DNA of 36,970 nucleotides from JBOFBH01 sp051657715 (GTDB taxonomy: Bacteria > Actinomycetota > Actinomycetes > Actinomycetales > Angustibacteraceae), in the NCBI GenBank assembly GCA_051657715.1, contig JBOFLF010000090.1, positions 1 to 36,970 on the forward strand. The letters run 5' to 3'. The number at the start of each line of letters is the position of its first letter. The stretch's first letter is position 1. Below are positions 1 to 8,391 of this stretch, one piece after another. The notes beneath the pieces were generated by a model. It saw only the letters and a program-made list of their open reading frames with translations. It did no database searches and was not told the DNA's origin. A program made the translations under genes and the position numbers.

Positions 1-54
1 GTCGACCAGCTCCTCGCTCAGATCGGCGACGAGCCGGCCGAGGAGCTGGTCGAC
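1..54. repeat. 16-bp perfect inverted repeat at window edge
   Basis: Bases 1-16 (gtcgaccagctcctcg) are the exact reverse complement of 39-54, with 22 bases between. The arms lie inside the partial coding frame (VDQLL and EELVD), so the symmetry may be a coincidence of codons or a real structure. It may also extend leftwards outside the window. Confidence 0.5.
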
Positions 55-90
55 GTCCGGCGAGGAGGGTGCCACGACATCCCAGCCTAG
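1..90 (+). CDS. C-terminal end of an unidentified protein (partial)
   Basis: An open frame runs from the first base to a TAG stop at 88-90 and gives 29 residues ending in RRGGCHDIPA. Third codon positions are almost all G or C, as in the clear genes of this window, which supports coding. The start and the rest of the protein lie outside the window. The fragment is too short to assign a family. The next gene is on the opposite strand, so this is the end of a transcription unit. The 120 bases between this stop and 212 hold nothing I recognise. Confidence 0.4.
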   Translation, partial: VDQLLAQIGDEPAEELVDVRRGGCHDIPA

Positions 91-211
91 GACTGCGTCG
101 CAGCTGTTCACGTGCTGGCCTGCTACGCCTGGCTGAACCTCCGTCTGAGGTGATCAGCGCGGCCCGCGGGAGAGCTCAGGCGACCCGGAGGGGAGTTCGA
201 GAAACAGCCGG

Positions 212-1309
212 TCAGCGAGCAGGCCCGACCAAGGCCTGGGACTCCGCCACCGGGACGTCGACGGTCGCATCCCTCGACAAGCCGGGCAGGTCGCTCCCCC
301 CGGTGCCACCGCTGCCGGTCCAGGTAGCGGCCCAGATCGTGGACGCCGTCACCGGGTAGCCACCGGGGTAGCCCACGGATGCCTTCTCGAAGCTGAAGGA
401 GCACCCGGCGTTCGGGTCCGCGCCCGGACGCCACCGCTGCAACACCTGCGCCGGGGTGCAGGTCGTCCCGCCCGCGGGCGAGGTGATGGTCACCTCGTCC
501 GTGCGAGCGACCACCTCGGCCCAGGCACCGGCCGCCTCGGCCCGGATCGTCCGGGTGCCACCCTGACCACCGACGGACGCCGGGTCGGTCACCCAGAACC
601 AGGTCGGCAGGCTGACCAGCGTCGCCCCGCCCAGCCGCCCTACCTTCGGGTTGTGCTCCAGCTCCGGAACGGGGATCACCATCACGTCGCGGGCTGCCGC
701 CGCGAGATCCGCCGGGTCCACCCGGGGCTGAGGGGGCGCCCCGGTGGGGAAGAACGCAAAGGTGACCGGGATGCCGTTCGGGCACCCGCGGATCGAGTGC
801 ATCGGCCCGGCCGGGTAGAGGCTCACGAAACTCGCGAGCGGGCAGCCAGGGGCATCAGCTCGGCACGTCGCGCTGTAGTAGGTCAGTTTTTGCCCGGCAC
901 GCGTCCGGCGGACGGCGTCCTGGAACGACTGCGTGCTGCCGTACATAACGTTGGCGAACGTGAAGGTGCCGGTGAGGTGATGAGCTCTTCGCCAGTCGTT
1001 GACGGCCTGCATGCTGCTGAGGTCCGGCGCGTCGGCGACCGGCTCCCACCAGCAGGTCGCCGGGACGCTGGCCACCCGGGTACCGCCGCCGGGGGCGGCG
1101 TTCCCGCTGTAGGTCACGGACACCTGGACGCCGTAGCCGTTGCCGTTCTGGCTACCGCCGGCGAAATCCGCCGATGCGGCGGTCGCACCGACCGGCACCA
1201 GCGCGATCGCTGCCGCCACCGCCATCGCCGAGGTCGCCAAGGCCCGTCGGGCCACCGCCCTCGGTCCCTCGATCACGAGCCGCCGCGCTGCTACCCACTG
1301 CCCCACCAC
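212..1309 (-). CDS. Secreted protein of unknown function
   Basis: About 365 residues from a GTG start chosen because a strong ribosome site (gggagggg) lies just upstream of the GTG at 1307-1309; an upstream in-frame ATG at 1378 has no such site. The N terminus is a long actinobacterial signal peptide with twin-positive patches, a hydrophobic Ala/Val core and a likely cleavage after ATAASA. The mature part has several cysteines (CWW, CRADAPGC, CTPAQ, AGCSF) that could form disulfides, and aromatic-rich stretches, but no catalytic motif I recognise. It follows the lipoprotein gene by 149 bases on the same strand, which suggests the two exported proteins work together at the cell surface (inference). 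I do not recognise a characterised family. Confidence 0.75.
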   Translation of the reverse strand: MVGQWVAARRLVIEGPRAVARRALATSAMAVAAAIALVPVGATAASADFAGGSQNGNGYGVQVSVTYSGNAAPGGGTRVASVPATCWWEPVADAPDLSSMQAVNDWRRAHHLTGTFTFANVMYGSTQSFQDAVRRTRAGQKLTYYSATCRADAPGCPLASFVSLYPAGPMHSIRGCPNGIPVTFAFFPTGAPPQPRVDPADLAAAARDVMVIPVPELEHNPKVGRLGGATLVSLPTWFWVTDPASVGGQGGTRTIRAEAAGAWAEVVARTDEVTITSPAGGTTCTPAQVLQRWRPGADPNAGCSFSFEKASVGYPGGYPVTASTIWAATWTGSGGTGGSDLPGLSRDATVDVPVAESQALVGPAR

Positions 1310-1458
1310 AGGCCCCTCCCTGACACCTGCCGAGACAGCTGTCGCTCCGCTCGCCGCTAGTGAACACTCAGACCACACCGTATCGAAACACCCGAACCGT
1401 TACTAGCGTGCCAGGAACCTGCCCGGCAGTGCCCGTCCCCCGGGGTGGCCTCCGGGAT

Positions 1459-2124
1459 TCACCGGCGGCAGGCGACTGGGTCGAGGGTGATGCGTTCGAC
1501 CACCCAGGCCGGGCCTTGCCGGACGGCCACCCCGCGCAGGCCGCGTTGGGCGGACGGCTGCTCGACCGGGCGGCCATCGGCGTCCACGTCGACCGAGACC
1601 CCACGAAAGCAGCTGGAGATCGACGCTGACCCACCAGAGACCTGGACGGCGGACACGTCCAGCCGGCCATCCGTCACCGTGCGGTGTCGTTGGGCGACGA
1701 GCGAGGCGACGTACTCCAGGACGTCGGACCGGGCCGACCCGGTCGCGACCCGGCCGAGCGCCGCGGCATCGACCCGGGCCGCGAAGTAGCTGGCGGCACG
1801 GAATTTCCAGTAGTCCACCCAGACAGCCGCAACGGCACGCGGCTCGCCGGACCCGGCCCGGACCTCTCCCTCGACGATCCGACCGACGCTGGGCAGGCGA
1901 CCCGTGGCCGGCGCTGAAGCGCTGGTCGGTGAACCGGTGGACGACTGGCCGGTCGCGCCGGTCGTCGACGACACAGCCCCGCTAAAGGTCGACAACCCCG
2001 AGGCGTCGTCCGTCTCGGAGCAGCCGGCGAGCACCGACACGAGCAGGAGCGGGACGACCACCGCACAGCTCGCCGCGCGAGCGGGACGTCCTGCGCTCAA
2101 CACACCTGATCTCTCAACCGTCAT
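1459..2124 (-). CDS. Lipoprotein with NTF2/SnoaL-like C-terminal region
   Basis: 221 residues from the ATG at 2124; a GTG seven codons later is an alternative that would give a more typical signal length. A type II signal peptide is clear: hydrophobic VVVPLLLVSVLAGC with the lipobox LAGC and lipidated Cys35. A Ser/Thr/Ala-rich linker follows (to about residue 75). The C-terminal part has the pattern AVWVDYWKFRAASYFAARVD followed by beta strands ending in AWVVERITLDPV, which resembles the small cone-shaped NTF2/SnoaL-like domains of many actinobacterial lipoproteins (fold inferred from pattern only). It would be anchored on the outer face of the membrane. It lies between the mutase gene (98 bases upstream) and the secreted protein gene, all on the same strand. 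Confidence 0.8.
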   Translation of the reverse strand: MTVERSGVLSAGRPARAASCAVVVPLLLVSVLAGCSETDDASGLSTFSGAVSSTTGATGQSSTGSPTSASAPATGRLPSVGRIVEGEVRAGSGEPRAVAAVWVDYWKFRAASYFAARVDAAALGRVATGSARSDVLEYVASLVAQRHRTVTDGRLDVSAVQVSGGSASISSCFRGVSVDVDADGRPVEQPSAQRGLRGVAVRQGPAWVVERITLDPVACRR

Positions 2125-2222
2125 CCCTCAACCGTCCTCACGGGCTGTGAGCCTACGAGCAGAGCCGGCCACCAGGCCAGCCTGAGCCCGATCAGCTGGC
2201 GATCACGGTCGACCAGCAGACC

Positions 2223-3887
2223 TCAGAAGACATCCGGCGGCCGGTAGGTGCCCCAGACGTCGCGCAGCGCATGGCAGACCTCACCGACCGTCGCCCGCTC
2301 CGCCAACGCCGTGCGCATCGGGTGCAGGACGTTGGCGGAGCCGCTCGCGGCGTCTCGTACGGCCGCGAGCGCCCGGTCCACCGCCGGCTGGTCCCGCTCG
2401 GCGCGCAGCCGGGCGAGACGCTGGGCCTGCTCGGCCTCGATCACCGGGTCCACCCGCAGCGGCTGGTACGGCTCCTCGTCGTCCACGGTGAACCGGTTGA
2501 CCCCCACCACGACCCGCTCACCGGCATCCACCTGCTGGGCCACCTGGTACGCCGACTGCTCGATCTCGGACTTCTGGAAACCCTGCTCGATCGCCGCGAC
2601 CGCGCCGCCGCGGTGGGCGACCTCCCGCATCAGGTCCTCGGCCGCAGCCTGCAGGTCGTCGGTCAGCGACTCCACGACGAAGGACCCGGCGAACGGGTCC
2701 ACGGTGCGGGTGACGTCGGTCTCGTGCGCGATCACCTGCTGGGTGCGCAACGCCAGCCGGGCGGCCTTCTCGGTGGGCAGGGCGATCGCCTCGTCATAGG
2801 CGTTGGTGTGCAACGACTGCGTACCACCGAGCACCGCGCCGAGACCTTGCAGCGCGACCCGAACCAGGTTCACCTCGGGCTGCTGCGCGGTGAGCTGCAC
2901 ACCCGCGGTCTGGGTGTGGAAGCGCAGCATCTGGGACCGCGGATTGGTCGCGCCGAAATCGTCGCGCATGACCCGTGCCCAGACCCGCCGGGCCGCGCGG
3001 AACTTCGCGACCTCCTCCAGCAGGGTGGTCCGAGCCACGAAGAAAAACGACAACCGTGGGGCGAACTCGTCGACGTCCAGACCGGCGGCGATCGCCGCCT
3101 GCACGTAGGCCACCGCGTTGGCCAACGTGAAGGCGACCTCCTGAACCGGCGTCGCGCCCGCCTCGGCCATGTGATAGCCGGAGATCGAGATGGTGTTCCA
3201 GCGTGGCATTTCTTTGCGGCAGTAAGCGAAGGTGTCCGCTACCAATCGCAACGACGGAGCCGGCGGGTAGATGTAGGTGCCACGGGCGATGTACTCCTTG
3301 AGCACGTCGTTCTGGACGGTGCCGGTGAGCTGAGCGCCGTCCACGCCCTGCTCGGCGGCCACCAGCTGGTAGAGCAGCAGCAGGACGGCGGCGGGCGCAT
3401 TGATCGTCATGGACGTCGACACCTCGCCGAGCGGGATGCCGTCGAACAACACCCGCATGTCGTCGATGGAGTCGACCGCGACCCCGACCTTGCCGACCTC
3501 GCCCGCGGCGACCGGGTCGTCCGAGTCGTACCCCATCTGGGTCGGCAGGTCGAACGCGACCGACAGACCGCCGGTGCCGGCGGCCACCAGCTGGTGGTAC
3601 CGCTGGTTGGACTCCCGCGCCGTGCCGAACCCGGCGTACTGGCGCATGGTCCACGGCCGGCTGGTGTACATCGTCGGGTACACACCACGGGTGAACGGGT
3701 ACTCGCCGGGCAGGCCCAAGCGATCCGCGGCGTCCCACCCGTCGAGCGTTTCCGGTCCGTAGCAGGCACGGACCGGCAGACCCGACTCGGTGGTACCGGC
3801 CGGGGTTTGCGTGGCTCCGGTCTGGGTGGCGCCATCAAGCTTGGCACTGGGCGGGGCGGGGCGGGGCGGATCCTGGTCCTGCGTCAC
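2223..3887 (-). CDS. Methylmalonyl-CoA mutase-family large (catalytic) subunit
   Basis: 554 residues from a GTG with the ribosome site agggagga six bases upstream. The whole protein is the acyl-CoA mutase TIM-barrel domain: TMYTSRPWTMRQYAGFGTA near residue 70, SVAFDLPTQMGYDSDDP, the strand SISGYHMAEAGATP, and the TQSLHTNAYDEAIALP segment carrying the conserved active-site His. Such enzymes rearrange the carbon skeleton of CoA thioesters (methylmalonyl/succinyl-CoA or isobutyryl/butyryl-CoA) with adenosylcobalamin. The C-terminal B12-binding domain with DxHxxG found in full-length mutases is absent; the chain ends at WGTYRPPDVF. It therefore needs a separate small cobalamin-binding subunit, as in IcmA/IcmB, which is not in this window. 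I cannot separate MCM-like from isobutyryl-CoA mutase-like substrate choice by eye. The first 30 residues are Pro/Thr/Gln-rich and probably disordered. Confidence 0.93.
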   Translation of the reverse strand: MTQDQDPPRPAPPSAKLDGATQTGATQTPAGTTESGLPVRACYGPETLDGWDAADRLGLPGEYPFTRGVYPTMYTSRPWTMRQYAGFGTARESNQRYHQLVAAGTGGLSVAFDLPTQMGYDSDDPVAAGEVGKVGVAVDSIDDMRVLFDGIPLGEVSTSMTINAPAAVLLLLYQLVAAEQGVDGAQLTGTVQNDVLKEYIARGTYIYPPAPSLRLVADTFAYCRKEMPRWNTISISGYHMAEAGATPVQEVAFTLANAVAYVQAAIAAGLDVDEFAPRLSFFFVARTTLLEEVAKFRAARRVWARVMRDDFGATNPRSQMLRFHTQTAGVQLTAQQPEVNLVRVALQGLGAVLGGTQSLHTNAYDEAIALPTEKAARLALRTQQVIAHETDVTRTVDPFAGSFVVESLTDDLQAAAEDLMREVAHRGGAVAAIEQGFQKSEIEQSAYQVAQQVDAGERVVVGVNRFTVDDEEPYQPLRVDPVIEAEQAQRLARLRAERDQPAVDRALAAVRDAASGSANVLHPMRTALAERATVGEVCHALRDVWGTYRPPDVF

Positions 3888-3910
3888 TCGAGTCCTCCCT
3901 GACCACCAGC

Positions 3911-3955
3911 ACGCCTGCTGCCGTGCACCCTAGCTGGGTGCACGGCAGCAGGCGT
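3911..3955 (-). terminator. 20-bp perfect hairpin upstream of the mutase gene
   Basis: Bases 3911-3930 pair perfectly with 3936-3955 around a 5-base loop (tagct); the stem is very GC-rich. It lies about 170 bases after the stop of the 4128-5585 gene and 24 bases before the mutase GTG. There is no T-tract, which is usual for actinobacterial terminators. It could end transcription from the upstream gene, or act as an operator or leader structure for the mutase; a TAGGGT hexamer on the minus strand sits at the loop and fits the TANNNT form of an actinobacterial -10 element. The hairpin is seen; its role is inferred. Confidence 0.6.
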
Positions 3956-4127
3956 CGGCAGTGGTGCCCGACTGATGGCACCGTGCCGATCACCCGGGAG
4001 CCCACAGCCCTAGCGAGCTCACGCGCAGGGAACAGCCTCAGCGATCAGCCGCAGGTGCCCGCCGGCCTGAAGCCGAGGAGTGTCAGCCCGGCAAGCACGG
4101 CACCGTCACAGGAGCCTCAGCCATGGC

Positions 4128-5585
4128 TCAGTCGCAGTGCTTTCCGCCGGCGGCGCGACAGGCGCGGCGGGCAGCTTCAAACGCCGCGGTGACCGACGGG
4201 CCAGAACCTTGGCCAGCGCGGAACCGGTCGCGGGCACGGCTTACAGCTGCGTCAGCGGCGGCGGACACCGCTGGTAACGCAAACCCCTGCTTGGAGACCC
4301 GCCCGCCGTACGGCCACCAGTCCTGCTGCTCGCTGTAGTACCAGACGTACCCATCGGCGGTGTCCAACGCGTCGTAAACCTGACGCTCCAGCAGTCGCAG
4401 CCGGTCGGCGCCGCTCAGGTAGTGGGGCACCCACTGGCCACACCACTGCGCGCAGTCCGGCGAGGAGGGATCGAACAGGTCGAGGACGAGGTCGGCGTAG
4501 ACGGCGTAGTCGTGTCGGTAGTGCTGCCGGTAGCGCTGCGCGTCGTACCCCTGGACCACCCTGCTGGCGCCACGGTTGATCACCGCCCGCTCCCCGGACC
4601 AGTACCAGTCCGCGTTCAGCGCGTAGTAGGAGTTCTCGTTGCCGTCCGCGATGACCGTCCCCGGACGGGCGGCCCGCACCATCCCGTCGACGAACGCCGG
4701 CAGCAGTCCCGCGACGTGGCCACGCAACGCGCCCCGAGCCTGCGCGGCCGACACAGACGGGTTCAGCCACGACGCGTCCTTGACCCCGCTGATCAGCGCC
4801 GAGCCCAGCACCGTGATCTTCGGGTTGGCCCGCTGCAGCTCGGTGATGAAGGACTCACCGCGTGCCCGCGCCATGGCCTCGTACTTCTCGAACGACACCC
4901 TGGACGCCTGTTGCTGAGCCGGGTAGTTCCAGCAAGAACGGCCATACGCCTCGGGATCCAAGTAGATCCCTACCGGGCGCTGCCCGGCGGCTGCCGTCCG
5001 GGCGATGCCCCGGACGGTGGTCTGGGTGGCCGCCCAGTCCGCGTCGTCGAACCAGTCCCAGCCCTTGTCGCAGGACGAGTCCAGCCGGATGAAATTGTCG
5101 GTGAGCTTGGAGGACCGGATCGACGCTATCGCCGCCCGGTCACCGTCGAACGCGCCGCTCGAGATGGGCTTGGTGATGAGGAAGCGATTCCCGTTGCCCT
5201 GCAGGGCGGCCAGCTCCATCACCACGCCGTCGAACGGACGCCGTTCCATCGCCGCCAGGTGCCGGGCCGCGTACTGCGGTGTAGGCGCGTCCCAACCGAC
5301 CTCGAGCAGCTTCGCCTTGCCACTAGCAACCGGCGTGCTGCCCGCAGCTGCCGCGCTGCCCGCAGCTGGACTGGCTGACGCGGCCGGTGACGAGGTCGTC
5401 GCTTTCGCTGACGTCGGCCTGCCAGCAGCGGTCGATGTCGTGGACCGTGGCGCCCCCTCAATCACGGCGGCCTGGTCGACGGCCACGTCGCGGTCTGGCT
5501 GATGAGTCGTGACACCGGCTATGACGGCCGCCGCGGCGACGGTAAGAACGAGGACCGGACGTCTGCTGCGCACCATCACACCCAC
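4128..5585 (-). CDS. Secreted protein, glycoside hydrolase-like barrel suspected
   Basis: 485 residues from GTG 5585 (ATG 5576 is an equally possible start). Residues about 10-28 form a signal peptide or single anchor (VLVLTVAAAAVIAGV), followed by a Ser/Thr/Ala/Pro-rich linker to about residue 88. The folded part starts KLLEVGWDAPTPQYAARHL and continues PFDGVVMEL, then PVGIYLDPEAYG, then VIADGNENSYYALN and WYYSEQQDWWPYGG. The acidic residues at strand ends and the abundant Trp/Tyr are typical of carbohydrate-active TIM barrels, and similar W-D-x-P-T-P openings occur in uncharacterised bacterial proteins proposed as glycoside hydrolases. This is pattern recognition, not a firm family assignment. 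The neighbour on the same strand makes GDP-mannose, so a role in surface polysaccharide is possible. A few paired Cys residues suggest an oxidising location. Confidence 0.7.
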   Translation of the reverse strand: MGVMVRSRRPVLVLTVAAAAVIAGVTTHQPDRDVAVDQAAVIEGAPRSTTSTAAGRPTSAKATTSSPAASASPAAGSAAAAGSTPVASGKAKLLEVGWDAPTPQYAARHLAAMERRPFDGVVMELAALQGNGNRFLITKPISSGAFDGDRAAIASIRSSKLTDNFIRLDSSCDKGWDWFDDADWAATQTTVRGIARTAAAGQRPVGIYLDPEAYGRSCWNYPAQQQASRVSFEKYEAMARARGESFITELQRANPKITVLGSALISGVKDASWLNPSVSAAQARGALRGHVAGLLPAFVDGMVRAARPGTVIADGNENSYYALNADWYWSGERAVINRGASRVVQGYDAQRYRQHYRHDYAVYADLVLDLFDPSSPDCAQWCGQWVPHYLSGADRLRLLERQVYDALDTADGYVWYYSEQQDWWPYGGRVSKQGFALPAVSAAADAAVSRARDRFRAGQGSGPSVTAAFEAARRACRAAGGKHCD

Positions 5586-5642
5586 TTGTCGAGTTGCGGC
5601 TAGCTCCGCGCGGAGCCTATGTCTCCCCTTAGCACCCGTAAA

Positions 5643-5657
5643 GGGGCAGATCGCCCC
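5643..5657 (-). terminator. Short GC hairpin after manC
   Basis: Read on the minus strand, ggggc-gatct-gcccc is followed directly by ttt, a few bases after the manC stop. The 5-bp stem is short, so this is only a possible weak terminator. Confidence 0.25.
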
Positions 5658-5663
5658 AAGCCC

Positions 5664-6761
5664 TCAGAGCAGATCGGTGAGCCCGGCAGATCGCAGGTCG
5701 TCGACCACCGACCGCACCTGTTGGGCCTGGGAGCGGCTGGTGACCAGCAGGGCGTGCGGGGTGTCCACCACGACGACGTCGTCCAGGCCGACCACCGCGA
5801 CCATCCGGTCTGCGCCAGCCACCACGACGCCCGTGCTGGCCCGCGTGAGAACCTGCCCGGCGCCGAGCCGCTGCACCCCGTCTGGCGCTGCCGGCAGGAC
5901 GCCGGACAGCGAGGCGAAGTCGCCCACGTCGTCCCAACCGAAACTGCCCGGCACCATCGCGACCCGGCCGCTCGCGGCGGCCGGCTCGGCGACGGCGAAG
6001 TCGATCGCCACCTTCTCCAGCTGCGGCCAGACCTCGTCCATCACGGTCTCCCGGTCCGGTCCGTCCCACGCGGCACCGAGCCGGCGCAGACCGGCGCCGA
6101 GCATCGGGCGATGTTCGTCGAACAGGTCGAGCAGGACGGCGGCCCGGGTGATGAACATCCCCGCGTTCCAGCGGTAGCCGCCGTTCGCGAGGTACCGGGC
6201 GGCGGCTGACGCGTCCGGCTTCTCGACGAACTCGGCGACGCGGAGCGCCGACGGAGCCCCCGCGACGTCCATGCGCTCACCGGCGCGGATGTAGCCGAAG
6301 CCGGTGGCCGGATGGGTCGGGACGATCCCCACCGTCACCAGCAGACCGCAACGAGCCACCGCCACCGCCTCGGCGACCGCGGAGCCGAACACCACCGGAT
6401 CGCCGATCACGTGGTCCGCGGCGAACGATCCGATCACCGCTTGCGGGTCTCGCGCGTGCACGACCGCGGCGGCCAGGCCGATGGCCGCGGCGGAGTCCCG
6501 GGGTGCCGGCTCGACCAGGAGGTGGTCCTCGTCCAGCTCCGGCAACTGCCGGGCGACCGCGGCGGCGTGCGCGGTGCCGGTGACCACCAGGACGCGATCG
6601 GCGAGCGGCACCAGCCGGTCCCAGGTGCCTTGCAGCAACGAGCGTCCGCTGCCAGTCAGGTCGTGCAGGAACTTCGGGTTGGACCGTCGCGACAGCGGCC
6701 ACAGCCGGGTGCCGGCTCCCCCGGCTGGGACGACCGCGTAGAACCCCTCGAGGCGGTTCAC
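5664..6761 (-). CDS. manC: Mannose-1-phosphate guanylyltransferase
   Basis: 365 residues counted from GTG 6761 (VNRLEGFYAVVPAGG); the open frame continues upstream but that part lacks family similarity and would overlap the divergent gene. The enzyme makes GDP-mannose from mannose-1-phosphate and GTP in the cytoplasm. The nucleotide-binding signature GGAGTRLWPLSRRSNPKFL lies at residues 14-32, with LVEPAPRDSAAAIGLAA, the GYIRAGE segment and the conserved EFVEKPDA further on. The length is that of actinobacterial single-domain enzymes, without the isomerase (cupin) domain of proteobacterial ManC/AlgA. GDP-mannose feeds lipomannan-type glycolipids, protein mannosylation and exopolysaccharides in actinomycetes. 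It is divergently arranged with the carboxypeptidase gene across 115 bases. Confidence 0.93.
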   Translation of the reverse strand: MNRLEGFYAVVPAGGAGTRLWPLSRRSNPKFLHDLTGSGRSLLQGTWDRLVPLADRVLVVTGTAHAAAVARQLPELDEDHLLVEPAPRDSAAAIGLAAAVVHARDPQAVIGSFAADHVIGDPVVFGSAVAEAVAVARCGLLVTVGIVPTHPATGFGYIRAGERMDVAGAPSALRVAEFVEKPDASAAARYLANGGYRWNAGMFITRAAVLLDLFDEHRPMLGAGLRRLGAAWDGPDRETVMDEVWPQLEKVAIDFAVAEPAAASGRVAMVPGSFGWDDVGDFASLSGVLPAAPDGVQRLGAGQVLTRASTGVVVAGADRMVAVVGLDDVVVVDTPHALLVTSRSQAQQVRSVVDDLRSAGLTDLL

Positions 6762-6876
6762 CGACGCGTTCCCGACGGGCAGCCGAGCGGGCGGTGTCGT
6801 GGCAGACGGGTCCTCGGCGGGCGGACGGATCGCGGGCACTCGAAGGACGGTAGCGGAGCTGGCAGACTGTCCAGCG

Positions 6877-8262
6877 ATGATCACCCGCCGCCGAGCCAGT
6901 CGGGCGACGCTGTCCGCGACGCTCGGCGCCCTGACCCTCTGGTCAGCGTGGTCCGCCGGCACACCGTCCGCCGGCGCCTCGTCTGCCAGCTCGACGTCCA
7001 TCGCGTCAGTTCCGGCAGCGGCAGTGGCGGGTGACCCGAGCCTGTCGACCGCGCCGGTTCCCCCGACCGCCAGCTCCGCCGCCAGCCCCAGCGGCAGCGA
7101 TACCGCCAGCCTGACCACCAGCGCTGCCGGCAAGCCCGTCGTGGGCGGCGATCGGCTGTCGGGAACCTCGGTCGTGGTCGACCGCCCCCCGGACGTTCCG
7201 GCACCTGAGAGGTTCGCCGCCCGGGCGTGGGTGCTCGCGGACGCGGACACCGGGCAGGTGCTCGCTGCCCGAGCCCCGCACCGTCGCCACCGGCCGGCGT
7301 CCACGATCAAGACGCTCACCGTGCTCACCGCGCTCCCCCTGGTCGACCCGGACGCCCAGGTGCTGGCTCAACCGGACGACCTCAGCGAGGGCAGCCAGGT
7401 CGGCCTGGTTCCTGGCTCCCGCTACCGGGTGCGGCAGCTCCTGCACGCCACCATGCTCGCCTCGGGCAACGACGCCGCGACCGCGTTGGCCCGGGTCGCC
7501 GGCGGTCCTGGTGGCGTGGCGGCACATGTGCGGCGGATGCAGACCGAGGCTGGGCGGCTGGGCGCGTGGGACACCACGGTCCGCGGCCCGACCGGCCTGG
7601 ACACGCCCGGTCAGGCCACCAGCGCCTACGACCTCGCCCTGATCGGCCGGGCCGCGATCCGGGACGCCGGCCTGCGGGCGCTGACCCGGGCCAAGCGGGC
7701 GCTCTTCCCCGGCAAGGAGCCACGCTCTGCCAGCGCCGACCCGGACAGCCAGCGGTCGGTGCAGCGGCGGGCCAGCTACCAGATCCAGAACCACAACCGG
7801 CTGCTGTGGAACTACCCCGGCACCATCGGGGTCAAGGACGGCTTCACCGAGGCCGCCCGGTGGACGTCCATCGACGCGGTCACCCGAGACGGCCGGACGC
7901 TGTTGCTCACCGCGCTGCACCGGGGCGACGGCAGCTGGCGCAGCGAGGCCGCCGTCTTCGACTGGGGTTTCCGATACGCCGACCGACTGCGACCGGTCGG
8001 CCGGTTGGTGGAGCCGGGCGAGCTACAGCGACCGGCTCCCGCTGGAACACCCGCGGCCGGACGTGTCGTGGCCGCCGCGGCCGACTCGCCCGCGGGCGCG
8101 GACGACGGTCCGTGGCCGTACGCACGGACCGTCGTCGCCGTGCTGGTGGCCGCTGTCGCGGTGACGGTGCTGGCCCTGCGCACCCGAGTTCGGTGGCGGC
8201 GGCGGATGCGCTCACATGCGGCCCCTCAGCGACGACCGCTCGACCCCCCGCCCCGGCGCTGA
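6877..8262 (+). CDS. D-alanyl-D-alanine carboxypeptidase (PBP5/DacA type, peptidase S11)
   Basis: 461 residues from ATG 6877; the frame opens further upstream, but this ATG directly precedes a signal peptide (MITRRRASRATLSATLGAL). It trims the terminal D-Ala from peptidoglycan stem peptides outside the membrane. The three penicillin-binding motifs are all present: S142-T-I-K145, S196-G-N, and K320-D-G (in place of the commoner KTG; KDG/KTG both occur in the family). Between signal peptide and domain is a long Ala/Ser/Pro-rich stretch. Near the C terminus (about 415-435) TVVAVLVAAVAVTVLAL is a membrane segment followed by Arg-rich residues, so the enzyme is anchored with the catalytic domain outside. 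In many actinomycetes such a gene sits near trpS, as here. Confidence 0.93.
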   Translation: MITRRRASRATLSATLGALTLWSAWSAGTPSAGASSASSTSIASVPAAAVAGDPSLSTAPVPPTASSAASPSGSDTASLTTSAAGKPVVGGDRLSGTSVVVDRPPDVPAPERFAARAWVLADADTGQVLAARAPHRRHRPASTIKTLTVLTALPLVDPDAQVLAQPDDLSEGSQVGLVPGSRYRVRQLLHATMLASGNDAATALARVAGGPGGVAAHVRRMQTEAGRLGAWDTTVRGPTGLDTPGQATSAYDLALIGRAAIRDAGLRALTRAKRALFPGKEPRSASADPDSQRSVQRRASYQIQNHNRLLWNYPGTIGVKDGFTEAARWTSIDAVTRDGRTLLLTALHRGDGSWRSEAAVFDWGFRYADRLRPVGRLVEPGELQRPAPAGTPAAGRVVAAAADSPAGADDGPWPYARTVVAVLVAAVAVTVLALRTRVRWRRRMRSHAAPQRRPLDPPPRR

Positions 8263-8298
8263 GCTGCGGATCCTGCCAGCCATCGCCGCGAGTACCGC

Positions 8299-8333
8299 GG
8301 TGGAAGACCACCACCAGGGCGGGTCAGCGACCC
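8299..8333. terminator. Two small hairpins between convergent genes
   Basis: ggtgg-aaga-ccacc (8299-8312) and gggtc-agc-gaccc (8321-8333) sit in the 129 bases between the converging carboxypeptidase and small membrane protein genes. Either could stop transcription in both directions. Stems are only 5 bp, so support is modest. Confidence 0.3.
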
Positions 8334-8391
8334 AGGTTGCCCGGCTCAGCGTCAGCGGCGCGGTTTGACGGCGAGCCCAGCGGCGCGCAGC

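Noticed and set aside
2271..3902. Plus-strand open frame of 543 codons opposite the mutase gene
   Set aside because: Its translation is Arg/His/Gly-rich with no family similarity; it is the mirror of a strongly conserved minus-strand gene and reflects the high GC content.
6847..6873. TGGACA and TACCGT on the minus strand as a manC promoter
   Set aside because: The boxes are only 15 bases apart and no other evidence supports them.
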